NCBI GenBank assembly: GCA_008501785.1
Contig: QQUD01000200.1
Location: 1 to 14,933, forward strand
Reading direction: 5' to 3'
DNA: 14,933 nt
DNA from: Chloroflexota bacterium
GTDB taxonomy: Bacteria > Chloroflexota > Anaerolineae > Promineifilales > Promineifilaceae
Numbering within the stretch: position 1 is the stretch's first letter; every line of letters starts with the position of its first letter. Shown here in pieces: positions 6,904-14,683 of this stretch. The notes beneath the pieces were generated by a model that saw only the letters and a list, made by a program, of their open reading frames with translations, had not been told where the DNA came from and searched no databases. Both the position numbers and the translations under genes were made by a program.

Positions 6904-8514
6904 TTATGGCTCCGTGGAATGGGCTGGGTTTTTGACGTGGACCAAAACATCGACGGTTAAAGCCAGCGACGCCGCCCGAATGGCGCGTTCGACGGCACCT
7001 TTCTGCACGTCGGCCACATCGAGGACACCCGCTGCAATCGCGTCAACGACTTGCTTGCTGCGCATGTCGAATACGGTTCCTGCTGCACCTTGTTTGATTT
7101 GGCCTAGATATTTTTCTGGCTTGTCGCCGCCGTTGCGAATCAGGGTGTTGATTGGGGCTTCCATTGCTTTGGCTAGGATTTGGTAAGCGGCTTTTTCTTC
7201 AAAAATGGTGCTGGCGGCGGCTTTTTCTTCTAATGCGGTTTGACAGGCTAAAACGGCCGTTCCACCCCCAGGCAGCACCCCACCAGTCACCGCCCCGCGC
7301 AGCACCCGCGCAGAACGTTCCGCGATTTCCTTACGCGTTTTAATCTCGATTTCGGTAGCGCCACCGACCCACAAAAGGGCCGAACCCCCCATCAACTTAC
7401 CTATTCGAGTTTGCAGCAGTTCTCGCGTATTTTCATTGGTACTGCTTTCGTAGGCGGCACGACATTCATAAATGTGCTGACGCAGTTTGCGCGGATCGCC
7501 TTTACCACCTGATAAGCCAAAATATTTCAAATCGGCCCAGGCGCGGCGGGCGTGTCCCAGGTCTGCCACTGTCACGCTTTGCGCTGTTTGACCAGCAGCT
7601 CGTACTACTGGCCGACCTCCGGTTAAGATGGCTAGGTCTTCGAGCGCGGCCACAATCTTTGGTCCGTCATAAACGCCCAATTTTACGGGAACGACTTGAA
7701 TCTTTTCTTTGACGGCATCGGTTGACAGCAGCCCCAGCAGGTCGTCTTTGATGGATTGCACAAGCAGCAGTAGCTGTTTGGCACCAGATTCGATGGCAAC
7801 TTGCAGCAGATGTTGCAGGTCGTTTTTATCTTCTAGTGCGAGGTCGGTGATGAAAACGGCCGTATTCTCCAAATTAATCTTCGACTTCCCAATCTGCGTC
7901 AGCATGAAAGGCGACGTCAGCCCGCCTTTCCAATACATGCCTTCGAAATATTCACGTTCCAATTTACGAGAACGGCCGAATCGCACTTCCAAATGACCAT
8001 GCTCCCCAATAATGTCGAAAATTTCACCCAACATCTTGGCCAATTCTGGATCGTGGCATGTTGTTTCCGCCAGACCTGCCAAATTTTCCTTGCCTTCCAC
8101 CTGAAACTTCTGCTTATCTAACTCAGCCTGGATGATTTTTGCACCTTGTTCCAAATAGTGGCGCAGCCGCATCGCATTGCCGCCCGCCGCAATAAGGCGC
8201 AAGCCTTCGTTAAAAATCGCTTTAAATAAAACGGCGGCGGTTGCAGTCCCATCACCCAAATTTTCGCGTACCTGCCACAACATTTGGCGCACGTACATCG
8301 CACCCATGTCTGCATCCCGATTAGGGATTTGGATGATGCGGCGGGCAATCGTGCCACCATCATCGAGCAATTCCAGCCCCTTGGCCGTGTTGTCAAACGC
8401 TACCATGCGTGGAAAAGGCCCCAGCGTAGGAATGATCGCATTGAGCATTTGATTGACGCCTTGCTGCAAGCAATCTGCTGTGTTGGGCTGAAAAATAACT
8501 TTAGAATTTGGCAT
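6904..8514 (-). CDS. Divergent GroEL/Cpn60-family chaperonin
   Basis: The 536-residue product aligns along its full length with group I chaperonins. Equatorial ATP-site motifs are kept: TLGP at 30-33, D52-G53, GDGTATA at 87-93 (D88 matching GroEL Asp87), GGG at 416-418, and GVLD ending at D499 (GroEL Asp495). The apical segment EGMYWKGGLTSPF corresponds to the GroEL substrate-binding region and keeps hydrophobic residues. However, the block VGGATEIEIKTRKEIAERSARVLR aligns without gaps to the GroEL block around Asp398, and that residue, needed for ATP hydrolysis, is R400 here (codon at 7317-7315, CGT). The Gly-Gly-Met tail is absent, and no groES is nearby. It is thus a paralogue, not the housekeeping chaperonin. 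The start at 8514 has AAGG about 11 bases upstream. It is tightly linked to the propeller gene downstream, and 59 bp separate it from the large CRTAC1-like gene upstream. Confidence 0.88.
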   Translation of the reverse strand: MPNSKVIFQPNTADCLQQGVNQMLNAIIPTLGPFPRMVAFDNTAKGLELLDDGGTIARRIIQIPNRDADMGAMYVRQMLWQVRENLGDGTATAAVLFKAIFNEGLRLIAAGGNAMRLRHYLEQGAKIIQAELDKQKFQVEGKENLAGLAETTCHDPELAKMLGEIFDIIGEHGHLEVRFGRSRKLEREYFEGMYWKGGLTSPFMLTQIGKSKINLENTAVFITDLALEDKNDLQHLLQVAIESGAKQLLLLVQSIKDDLLGLLSTDAVKEKIQVVPVKLGVYDGPKIVAALEDLAILTGGRPVVRAAGQTAQSVTVADLGHARRAWADLKYFGLSGGKGDPRKLRQHIYECRAAYESSTNENTRELLQTRIGKLMGGSALLWVGGATEIEIKTRKEIAERSARVLRGAVTGGVLPGGGTAVLACQTALEEKAAASTIFEEKAAYQILAKAMEAPINTLIRNGGDKPEKYLGQIKQGAAGTVFDMRSKQVVDAIAAGVLDVADVQKGAVERAIRAASLALTVDVLVHVKNPAHSTEP

Positions 8515-8534
8515 AAATTGATACCTTTTTGCCT

Positions 8535-8558
8535 CGCCGGGGGATTAATCCCCCGGCG
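8535..8558. repeat. 24-bp perfect palindrome
   Basis: A perfect 24-bp palindrome with core GGGGGATTAATCCCCC lies in the 59-bp gap between the CRTAC1-like gene stop (8574) and the chaperonin start (8514). It has no spacer, so it is better suited to a dimeric DNA-binding protein or to an intergenic repeat than to a standard RNA hairpin. The bases that follow on the transcript contain AAAAAGG rather than a T-run, so it is not a typical terminator. Confidence 0.7.
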
Positions 8559-8573
8559 GTGGTGGCAGTATTG

Positions 8574-11500
8574 TTACATATGAAATTCGGCGCTTTCCCT
8601 GCTTGATTCTGATTGCATAGCACCTTTTCTATCCAGTTGAGACCAGATATAGTAACTCAACAATCCCAAAATCAGGAAAGTGCTGTGCTCCCACAGCTCA
8701 ACCCTGTCACCAAACAGGGTGTCGCCAATAGTGAACATGACAAAGATGAGCAGTCCACCTTTAAACGCAAGGTGGTGAACTGTTCTGTCGGCAAATAATC
8801 CGACCTTGAGTCGTTTGTTTGGCGGTTGCAGGTTCCAGGCCAACAGGCTGAAAAAGATGAAGCCGAGAATGATCTCAGCAATGGCAATGCCGTAAAGAAA
8901 AACTACGGCGACTTCCTTAGGCAGACCCAGATTCTCAAAATAGTTGATCATCTTTTTGTCACGATTCACCCCATAAAAACCAGTTGTTTCCATCGGATGC
9001 AGCGTGAGTGCAATCTCGCCGCTGTCGTCTACCAACACGCCCTTGGCCGACCAATCTTCCGTGTTGCCTACATAGACACCATTGAAGAATTTGTCGCCGC
9101 CGTTGAGTAACCAGAATAACGCCCAAAAGAAAAACAGAATAGTTGTTAAATTGATGTTCACATCTAGCCACCTTGCTACTGACATGAATGTGCTTGGTTT
9201 GCTCTGCGCAAACCAACGAATATAAGTTTTTCGAATCCCTGAAGCGGCGGTTGAGAATGGCAGTTTGATCATTGAATAGAGGGACCAGATGAACAGGGTT
9301 ACGGCCGTTACCACCTTCCACTTCAACAACCAGCGCATAAACCTGCTGCGGGTCGGCTTTTTGCCAGAGATGTGTAAGTTGACATTGTAAAATCCCAACG
9401 AGACAATGCCCACTAAGAAAAGCGTGACAATCCCAATGGTGGGCAACATGCGCTCGAAAAGTGATCGATATTGAACCGTCCACATCTGATTTGCTTCAAC
9501 ATTGTCGTATTCAACAATCTTGCCATCCGGCCATTTCACGACCACAAGTTCAATATCGGCCTGATCGAGTCCAAAGTGCAGCGGCAGTTCATTGCCTGCG
9601 CCAAGGCTGGAGCCACATTTGACTTCTTGCATTTGGGAACGGCCGTTACTCGCCTGCACATACACCCGCGCCCCAACCGCATCCCGATTGACAGCGCCGC
9701 CGCCGACTAAGCGCACCGTCAGCCAATTGTTATCCGAATCAACCTGATTGCGATACAGGGCATACCCTTCATTCCACTTGCCCACCACAAAATCGGTGAG
9801 TCCGTCGTTGTCGTAATCCGCATAGGCAAAACCCATGCTTGGGATAGGGTTCAGGCCCCAATTGGGCGGGGTAACATCGGCAAAATCACCATCACCTGTG
9901 TTCTTAAACAGGTAATCGGTGTGGCCAAAATGCATCCCCTCTGGCGCAACATCCAGCGAAGTCTGTAAAAATCCGGTTGTCGCCAGATACAAATCTTGCC
10001 AGCCGTCGTTGTCGTAATCAAAAAAGGCAGTTCCCCAACCAACGGCATTGCTTGGACCCACTTCGACACCCGCTTGCGGCGCGACATCGACAAATTTGCC
10101 ATCTTCATTGGTCATCAGCATCATTGGATTGACCATATTGGTGTAATAAAAGTCCAAATCGAGGTCGTTGTCATAGTCGCCAATCGCCAGCCCCATGCCG
10201 TCGATGAGCGTGTCGGTGCCAGTTTCCACCGAAGCATCAGCCCAGCACCAGCCACCACAGCCGGGACCATCGTTGCGCCACATCACGTTGCCAATCGGGT
10301 TTTTCAACGCGTCGTTAACCACGTAAATGTCTGCATCGTCGTCATCGTCGTAATCAACGAAACTGGCTGTAAAACCAGCCCCCAGCAGCTTTTCATAGAC
10401 CAATAGATGAGAGACATCATTAAATGTGCCGTCACCGTTGTTGCGATAGAGTTTGTCTTGAGCTTGTTTGGGATCGAGCGGTTCGCATTCAGGGTAACAG
10501 GCCCAATTGACCACGTATAAATCTAAATAACCATCACTGTCGTAGTCGCCCCAGGTGGCGCTGGAGCCTTTGCCGCCATCACCCACGCCTGCTGCGTCGG
10601 TCACATCGACCAACCGCTTGCCGCGCTCATTGCGGAACAGCACGTTTCTACCGTGTGCCAGCACGTACAAATCGGGCCAACTGTCGTTGTCGTAATCGGC
10701 CCAGACGGTGCCGCCGGTTTTTAATTCAGGCAGCTTCACGCTTTCTGACAGATCGGAAACGCGGAATGTGCCATCTTGGTTGTTTTCAAACAGTACATTC
10801 CCTTCGAGGTTGCCGGAGACATACAAATCGACCCAGCCATCCTGGTTGTAATCTGCCCAAGATTGGCCAATGCCCAAATAGCCGCTGGCAAATTCGGGGT
10901 TGAACATGTCCCAAAAGCCACTATGTGCGGCTTCAATACCTGCCGTTTGGCTAACGTCTTTAAATGATTCGAAGTAGTTGGCGTACCAAATTTGGTCGGT
11001 GGGTACGTCTGTGAATTCTTGGGAACGGCCGTCAGGCCAAACCACTGTCACCTTAGCAGCCGTTGCCTGTCCCAGACCAAAATACAGGGCGGTATCGTTA
11101 CCCGACCCGATGCTGGAACCGGAGAGGACTTCTTGGAATTGGGAACGGCCGTTACTGTCCACCACCGTCACCTTGGCCCCCACCGCATCCCGATTAATCG
11201 GGAACGTGCCTACCAAACGAATCGTCAACCAATGATTATCCTGCCCAGCCTGCGATTCGTTGCGATACAGGGCAAATCCTTCATTCCAGTTGCCTTCTAC
11301 GTAGTCAATACGGCCGTCATTATCATAATCCGCATACGCAAACCCCATCGTCGGCGCAGAAGGGTCCGCCCAGACAGTGGTGCTTACATCCGTAAACGTG
11401 CCATCACGATTGTTTTCAAAAAAGAAGTTGGGGTAGGTGAAGTGCATCCCCTCCGCACCCAACGCGGTTGACTCCTGAATAAATTCAGTTGTGGCTAAAT

Positions 11501-12584
11501 AGAGGTCGAGCCAGCCATCATTGTCGTAATCAAAAAAGCCGGTTCCCCAGCCCACTGCACTGCTTGGCCCCACCGCCACATTCGCCGTATCGGCCACATC
11601 CACAAACGTGCCATCTCCCTGATTTTGCATCAACACCATCGGATTCACCATATCAGCAAAATACACATCCTGGTCTAAATCATTATCATAATCACCAACC
11701 GCAATCCCCATGCCATGTTTCAGGAAAAACGACCCCGTTTCCACCGTGGCATCTGTCCAGCACCAGCCATTACAGCCAGGGCCATCGTTTCGCCAGTAAA
11801 CATTGCCGACAGGATTTTTCAAGATGTCATTCACCACATACAGATCGGCGTCCCCATCCCCATCGTAATCAGAAAAAGTGGCGCTAAACCCGGCTCCCAA
11901 CGTTTTGTCATAAAGCAGTAGACCCGAAACGTCCGTAAAAGTGCCGTCCTGATTGTTGTGGTAAAGGCGATCTCGCGCCTGATTGTTGTCCAGCGGATCA
12001 CATTTAGGATAACAAGACCAGTTTGTCACATAAAAATCAAGCCAGCCATCCCCATCATAATCAGCCCAAGTGGACCCTGTGGCTTTTCCTGCATCTTCGA
12101 CACCGGCTCTTTCAGAAACGTTGATAAATCCGAATTCGCCCGAGTTTCTAAACAGCGCATTTTTACCATAGTTCGCCATGAACAAATCACGCAAACCATC
12201 GTTGTTGTAATCAACCCAAACAGCCCCACCAGTCAACACATCTGGCACATTAAGTTGGCCAGAGAAGGAGGAAACTGAAAACGTGCCATCCTGATTGTTG
12301 TGGTAAAGCACATTCTCATCCATGTTTCCCGTGACAAACAGGTCTAGCCAGCCATCATTGTCATAATCACCCCAGGCCTGACCAATTGCCATGTATCCAT
12401 CGGTGAAATTGCTTTTGTTAGGCCCAAGTTCGTCCCAACTCGCCCGGTGCGTTGCTGAAATGCCCGCCGCTTCACTCACATCGCGAAAAATGGGGGTCGA
12501 TGATTGTGCATGAATGCCACCCACAATCACCAAACAAAAGAGACAAATCGTGAAAAATTTGATAGGAGAACGCATACGATTCAT
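8574..12584 (-). CDS. Large secreted/membrane protein: two CRTAC1-UnbV modules plus DoxX-like membrane domain
   Basis: The 1336-residue product starts with a signal peptide (about 1-26, hydrophobic core FFTICLFCLVIVGGIHA). Residues 31-535 and 541-1040 are two copies of the same module. Each has seven DxDxDGxxD calcium-loop (FG-GAP/VCBS) repeats, for example near 73, 125, 175, 239, 298, 352 and 419 in copy one, followed by an ASPIC/UnbV domain ending in WPDG. Cysteine pairs C191/C195 and C271/C275 recur as C696/C700 and C776/C780. A 100-residue block is about 60% identical between copies by hand alignment. The tail has about six membrane spans (1048-1066, 1091-1108, 1147-1161, 1225-1249, 1273-1290, 1300-1314); the last four, with NGGDKFF and YFENLGLP, resemble the DoxX fold. 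The ATG at 12584 uses a GGGAGG 10 bases upstream that belongs to the intergenic palindrome. The role is unknown; related proteins bind calcium and act outside the membrane. Confidence 0.87.
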   Translation of the reverse strand: MNRMRSPIKFFTICLFCLVIVGGIHAQSSTPIFRDVSEAAGISATHRASWDELGPNKSNFTDGYMAIGQAWGDYDNDGWLDLFVTGNMDENVLYHNNQDGTFSVSSFSGQLNVPDVLTGGAVWVDYNNDGLRDLFMANYGKNALFRNSGEFGFINVSERAGVEDAGKATGSTWADYDGDGWLDFYVTNWSCYPKCDPLDNNQARDRLYHNNQDGTFTDVSGLLLYDKTLGAGFSATFSDYDGDGDADLYVVNDILKNPVGNVYWRNDGPGCNGWCWTDATVETGSFFLKHGMGIAVGDYDNDLDQDVYFADMVNPMVLMQNQGDGTFVDVADTANVAVGPSSAVGWGTGFFDYDNDGWLDLYLATTEFIQESTALGAEGMHFTYPNFFFENNRDGTFTDVSTTVWADPSAPTMGFAYADYDNDGRIDYVEGNWNEGFALYRNESQAGQDNHWLTIRLVGTFPINRDAVGAKVTVVDSNGRSQFQEVLSGSSIGSGNDTALYFGLGQATAAKVTVVWPDGRSQEFTDVPTDQIWYANYFESFKDVSQTAGIEAAHSGFWDMFNPEFASGYLGIGQSWADYNQDGWVDLYVSGNLEGNVLFENNQDGTFRVSDLSESVKLPELKTGGTVWADYDNDSWPDLYVLAHGRNVLFRNERGKRLVDVTDAAGVGDGGKGSSATWGDYDSDGYLDLYVVNWACYPECEPLDPKQAQDKLYRNNGDGTFNDVSHLLVYEKLLGAGFTASFVDYDDDDDADIYVVNDALKNPIGNVMWRNDGPGCGGWCWADASVETGTDTLIDGMGLAIGDYDNDLDLDFYYTNMVNPMMLMTNEDGKFVDVAPQAGVEVGPSNAVGWGTAFFDYDNDGWQDLYLATTGFLQTSLDVAPEGMHFGHTDYLFKNTGDGDFADVTPPNWGLNPIPSMGFAYADYDNDGLTDFVVGKWNEGYALYRNQVDSDNNWLTVRLVGGGAVNRDAVGARVYVQASNGRSQMQEVKCGSSLGAGNELPLHFGLDQADIELVVVKWPDGKIVEYDNVEANQMWTVQYRSLFERMLPTIGIVTLFLVGIVSLGFYNVNLHISGKKPTRSRFMRWLLKWKVVTAVTLFIWSLYSMIKLPFSTAASGIRKTYIRWFAQSKPSTFMSVARWLDVNINLTTILFFFWALFWLLNGGDKFFNGVYVGNTEDWSAKGVLVDDSGEIALTLHPMETTGFYGVNRDKKMINYFENLGLPKEVAVVFLYGIAIAEIILGFIFFSLLAWNLQPPNKRLKVGLFADRTVHHLAFKGGLLIFVMFTIGDTLFGDRVELWEHSTFLILGLLSYYIWSQLDRKGAMQSESSRESAEFHM

Positions 12585-12592
12585 TGTTGGCT

Positions 12593-12650
12593 AACCTCCC
12601 GGAGGTGCCGCACATTTAACCTCCCGGAGGTGCCGCACCTCCGGGAGGTT
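12593..12650. repeat. CCTCCGGGAGG intergenic palindrome, copy 3 (one and a half units)
   Basis: A half unit, AACCTCCCGGAGGTGC, at 12593-12608 is followed by a full palindrome with 16-bp arms at 12618-12633 and 12635-12650. Together they fill the gap between the MalG-type permease stop (12663) and the CRTAC1-like start (12584). On the transcript the half unit ends in GGGAGGTTAG and forms the Shine-Dalgarno sequence of the large gene. The full unit can fold into a strong hairpin right after the permease stop, which may protect or end the importer mRNA. Confidence 0.85.
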
Positions 12651-12662
12651 GGACCCTAAGAG

Positions 12663-13583
12663 TTATCCCTTCATACCGGTCAGTGCAATCCCTTGCACAA
12701 ACAATTTTTGCCCAAGCAAGAACAGAATGAGCACAGGAACCAGCATAATCACGGCAACTGCCATCATGTGATGGTAATCAGTGACGCCAAATTGAGATTG
12801 GTATTGCAGCAAACCAATTGGTAAGGTTAACAATTCTTCATCTCGCAAGTAAATCAGCGGCCCTAAGAAGTTGTTCCAGTTTGCCATGAAAGAGAAGATG
12901 ACAATCGTTGCCAATGCGGGTTTTGCTAATGGCAAAATAATATGCCAGAAAATTTGCCAGGAGTTCGCGCCATCAATACGAGCCGCAGCGTCCAGGTCCT
13001 TCGGCAGCGTCATGAAAAATTGACGCAGCAAAAAGATGAAAAACGGCCAGCCTAACCACGGGGGAACCATCAAAGGCAGGTGTGTATTATTCCATCCCAG
13101 GTTTGTAAATAGCAGATATTGCGGCACAATGGTGACTTCTTGTGGCAAAATCATGGTGGCTAACACCAAGCCAAAAAGGATATTGCTGCCCCGGGCGCGC
13201 AATCGTGCAAACGCAAAAGCGGGCAATGCACACGACACCAGATTTCCAATGACAGCATTTGTCGATATTTTTACTGAATTAATCAGAAACTGTGTAAATG
13301 GCAAATAGCTATACCAACCATTGTAAAAATTCTCCCAACGTGCCCTTTCCGGGAATAATTTGAGGGGGAATGCAAAGATTTCTTTAGGTCCTTTGAGTGC
13401 CGTTGTGAACATACCGACAAAGGGAACTAAAAATATAGCAACTCCAAGAAATAGGAAGAAATAGGTAACGGTATAGTGCATGATTTTGCGTAATGTTTTC
13501 TCGTTTTTATACCAAGGTTTTTTAGCAATTTTTGTCCTTGGTTTTCCAAGCGTTTTTCCAACTTGTTGATTGATTGTACTCAT
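12663..13583 (-). CDS. Carbohydrate ABC transporter permease, MalG type
   Basis: This 306-residue inner-membrane permease belongs to the carbohydrate-uptake-1 (MalG/UgpE) family. It has a basic N-terminus, six predicted spans (first at about 38-60, last at about 272-290) and the EAA cytoplasmic loop that docks the ATPase at 196-216 (DLDAAARIDGANSWQIFWHI). It ends in GIALTGMKG, which is typical of the family. The start at 13583 lies 7 bp after the MalF-type stop, and its AAGGTGGG ribosome site is inside the end of that gene, so the two are coupled. It forms the translocation channel with the preceding permease. No ATPase gene is present; such importers often share one encoded elsewhere. Confidence 0.95.
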   Translation of the reverse strand: MSTINQQVGKTLGKPRTKIAKKPWYKNEKTLRKIMHYTVTYFFLFLGVAIFLVPFVGMFTTALKGPKEIFAFPLKLFPERARWENFYNGWYSYLPFTQFLINSVKISTNAVIGNLVSCALPAFAFARLRARGSNILFGLVLATMILPQEVTIVPQYLLFTNLGWNNTHLPLMVPPWLGWPFFIFLLRQFFMTLPKDLDAAARIDGANSWQIFWHIILPLAKPALATIVIFSFMANWNNFLGPLIYLRDEELLTLPIGLLQYQSQFGVTDYHHMMAVAVIMLVPVLILFLLGQKLFVQGIALTGMKG

Positions 13584-13590
13584 AATCTAA

Positions 13591-14505
13591 TTACCCACCT
13601 TCATAATGAACCAAACTGTTGCTGGCCTTAAACTGTAACCAGGTGAGAATACCGATTACAACAAAGAGCACCCAGGCTAGTGCCGAACCATACCCCATGC
13701 GGAGATAGGAAAAAGTGTTCTGATACAGGTAGTAAACATAAACCATCGTAGATGTGCCAGGACCACCCTGGGTCATCACACGGATGTTGACAAAGATTTG
13801 AAAAGAATTGACGGTGGCAATTACGACTACTAAAAAGAGTGCGGGCGAGATCATCGGCAACGTCACATGTCGGAACTGGTTCCACCGATTGGCACCATCA
13901 ATTTCTGCAGCTTCGTATAATGATTGAGGAACACCCTGTAAACCCGCTAACAAAATAATGATATATGAGCCAGTTTGCCACAAGCTCATCAAAATAAGCG
14001 CTGGCAGCGCCCAATTTGTATCTTTCAACCAGGCCGGACCGGCTACGCCAACAAGACCCAGTAAAAAATTAAACAACCCTACGCGCGGATTGAAAACCCA
14101 AATCCATACCACGGCCATCGCAACACCGGCTGTGATTGAGGGTAGGTAGAAAAGCGTACGGAATATGCCGGTTCCTGGCACATTTTGATTTAACAAAATG
14201 GCAATGAATAAGGAGACTACAATGCCTAAGGAAACACTACCAACAGCATAATAAATGGTGTTGATGAGCGATGTTCTGAAAAGCTCATCGCTAAAAATAT
14301 CCTGATAGTTTTGGAGTCCAACAAATTGCAACGACTCAATTGAAACCCCAGTCCAGCTTGTTAAGCTTAACCCGAAGGAAGCTATAATTGGACCCCCAAA
14401 CAAAAATATAATTCCCAGAATCCAAGGACTGACAAAGAGATAAAAATCACGTTCTTCTCTTTGCTGAATGCTTAATGGACGCTTACGCCTAAATGGTAAA
14501 TTCAT
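13591..14505 (-). CDS. Carbohydrate ABC transporter permease, MalF type
   Basis: The 304-residue product is the partner permease of the MalF/UgpA family: a short basic N-terminus (MNLPFRRKRPLS), six membrane spans beginning at FYLFVSPWILGIIFLFGG, and the EAA loop YEAAEIDGANRWNQFRHVTLP that contacts the ATPase. I prefer the ATG at 14505, with AAGAG about 8 bases upstream, over an upstream in-frame ATG at 14604. The latter would add 33 residues unlike the family and would run through the hairpin at 14560-14608. It lies in one operon with the solute-binding protein gene and the MalG-type gene. Confidence 0.94.
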   Translation of the reverse strand: MNLPFRRKRPLSIQQREERDFYLFVSPWILGIIFLFGGPIIASFGLSLTSWTGVSIESLQFVGLQNYQDIFSDELFRTSLINTIYYAVGSVSLGIVVSLFIAILLNQNVPGTGIFRTLFYLPSITAGVAMAVVWIWVFNPRVGLFNFLLGLVGVAGPAWLKDTNWALPALILMSLWQTGSYIIILLAGLQGVPQSLYEAAEIDGANRWNQFRHVTLPMISPALFLVVVIATVNSFQIFVNIRVMTQGGPGTSTMVYVYYLYQNTFSYLRMGYGSALAWVLFVVIGILTWLQFKASNSLVHYEGG

Positions 14506-14559
14506 GATGTTCACTCTTTTTCTCAACAATCGGCAATTGCCAAAAAACATTTCCCGTTT

Positions 14560-14608
14560 TGGAGCGAAGGCTCTAGTTAGAATGACTCTGACTAAAGCCT
14601 CCACTCCA
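14560..14608 (-). repeat. 49-nt imperfect hairpin between binding-protein and permease genes
   Basis: Arms of 21 bases (14560-14580 and 14588-14608) flank a 7-base loop. Seventeen positions pair normally. Of the four others, three become G-U pairs if the minus strand is transcribed, and only one is a true mismatch. As plus-strand RNA, three would be C-A clashes or the like. A second short stem (CAGGAA/TTCCTG, 14607-14622) overlaps one end. It sits 55 bases before the MalF-type start. There is no T-run directly after it, so it is more likely an mRNA-stabilising or processing element that keeps binding-protein mRNA high, or a structured mobile repeat. The rest of the 178-bp gap (14506-14683) holds only a short palindrome, GGCAATTGCC at 14532-14541. 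Confidence 0.65.
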
Positions 14609-14683
14609 GGAACTTATTCCTGAACAGACCTTTCGAGTGAAGAACTGCTCGTTAGAAATATTTCCACATTTACACAAGTAAAA

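Noticed and set aside
6904..8514. Archaeal-type thermosome (group II chaperonin).
   Set aside because: Motif order and spacing match bacterial GroEL across the whole length, and there is no helical-protrusion insert in the apical domain.
9471..12278. Several plus-strand open frames of 60-160 codons opposite the large CRTAC1-like gene.
   Set aside because: They mirror the repetitive GAYTAYGAY codons of the calcium loops on the other strand, have no ribosome sites or recognisable domains, and overlap a well-supported gene.
14506..14604. N-terminal extension of the MalF-type permease to an ATG at 14604.
   Set aside because: The added 33 residues run through a conserved-looking hairpin, are unlike the family N-terminus, and the ATG at 14505 has a better ribosome site.
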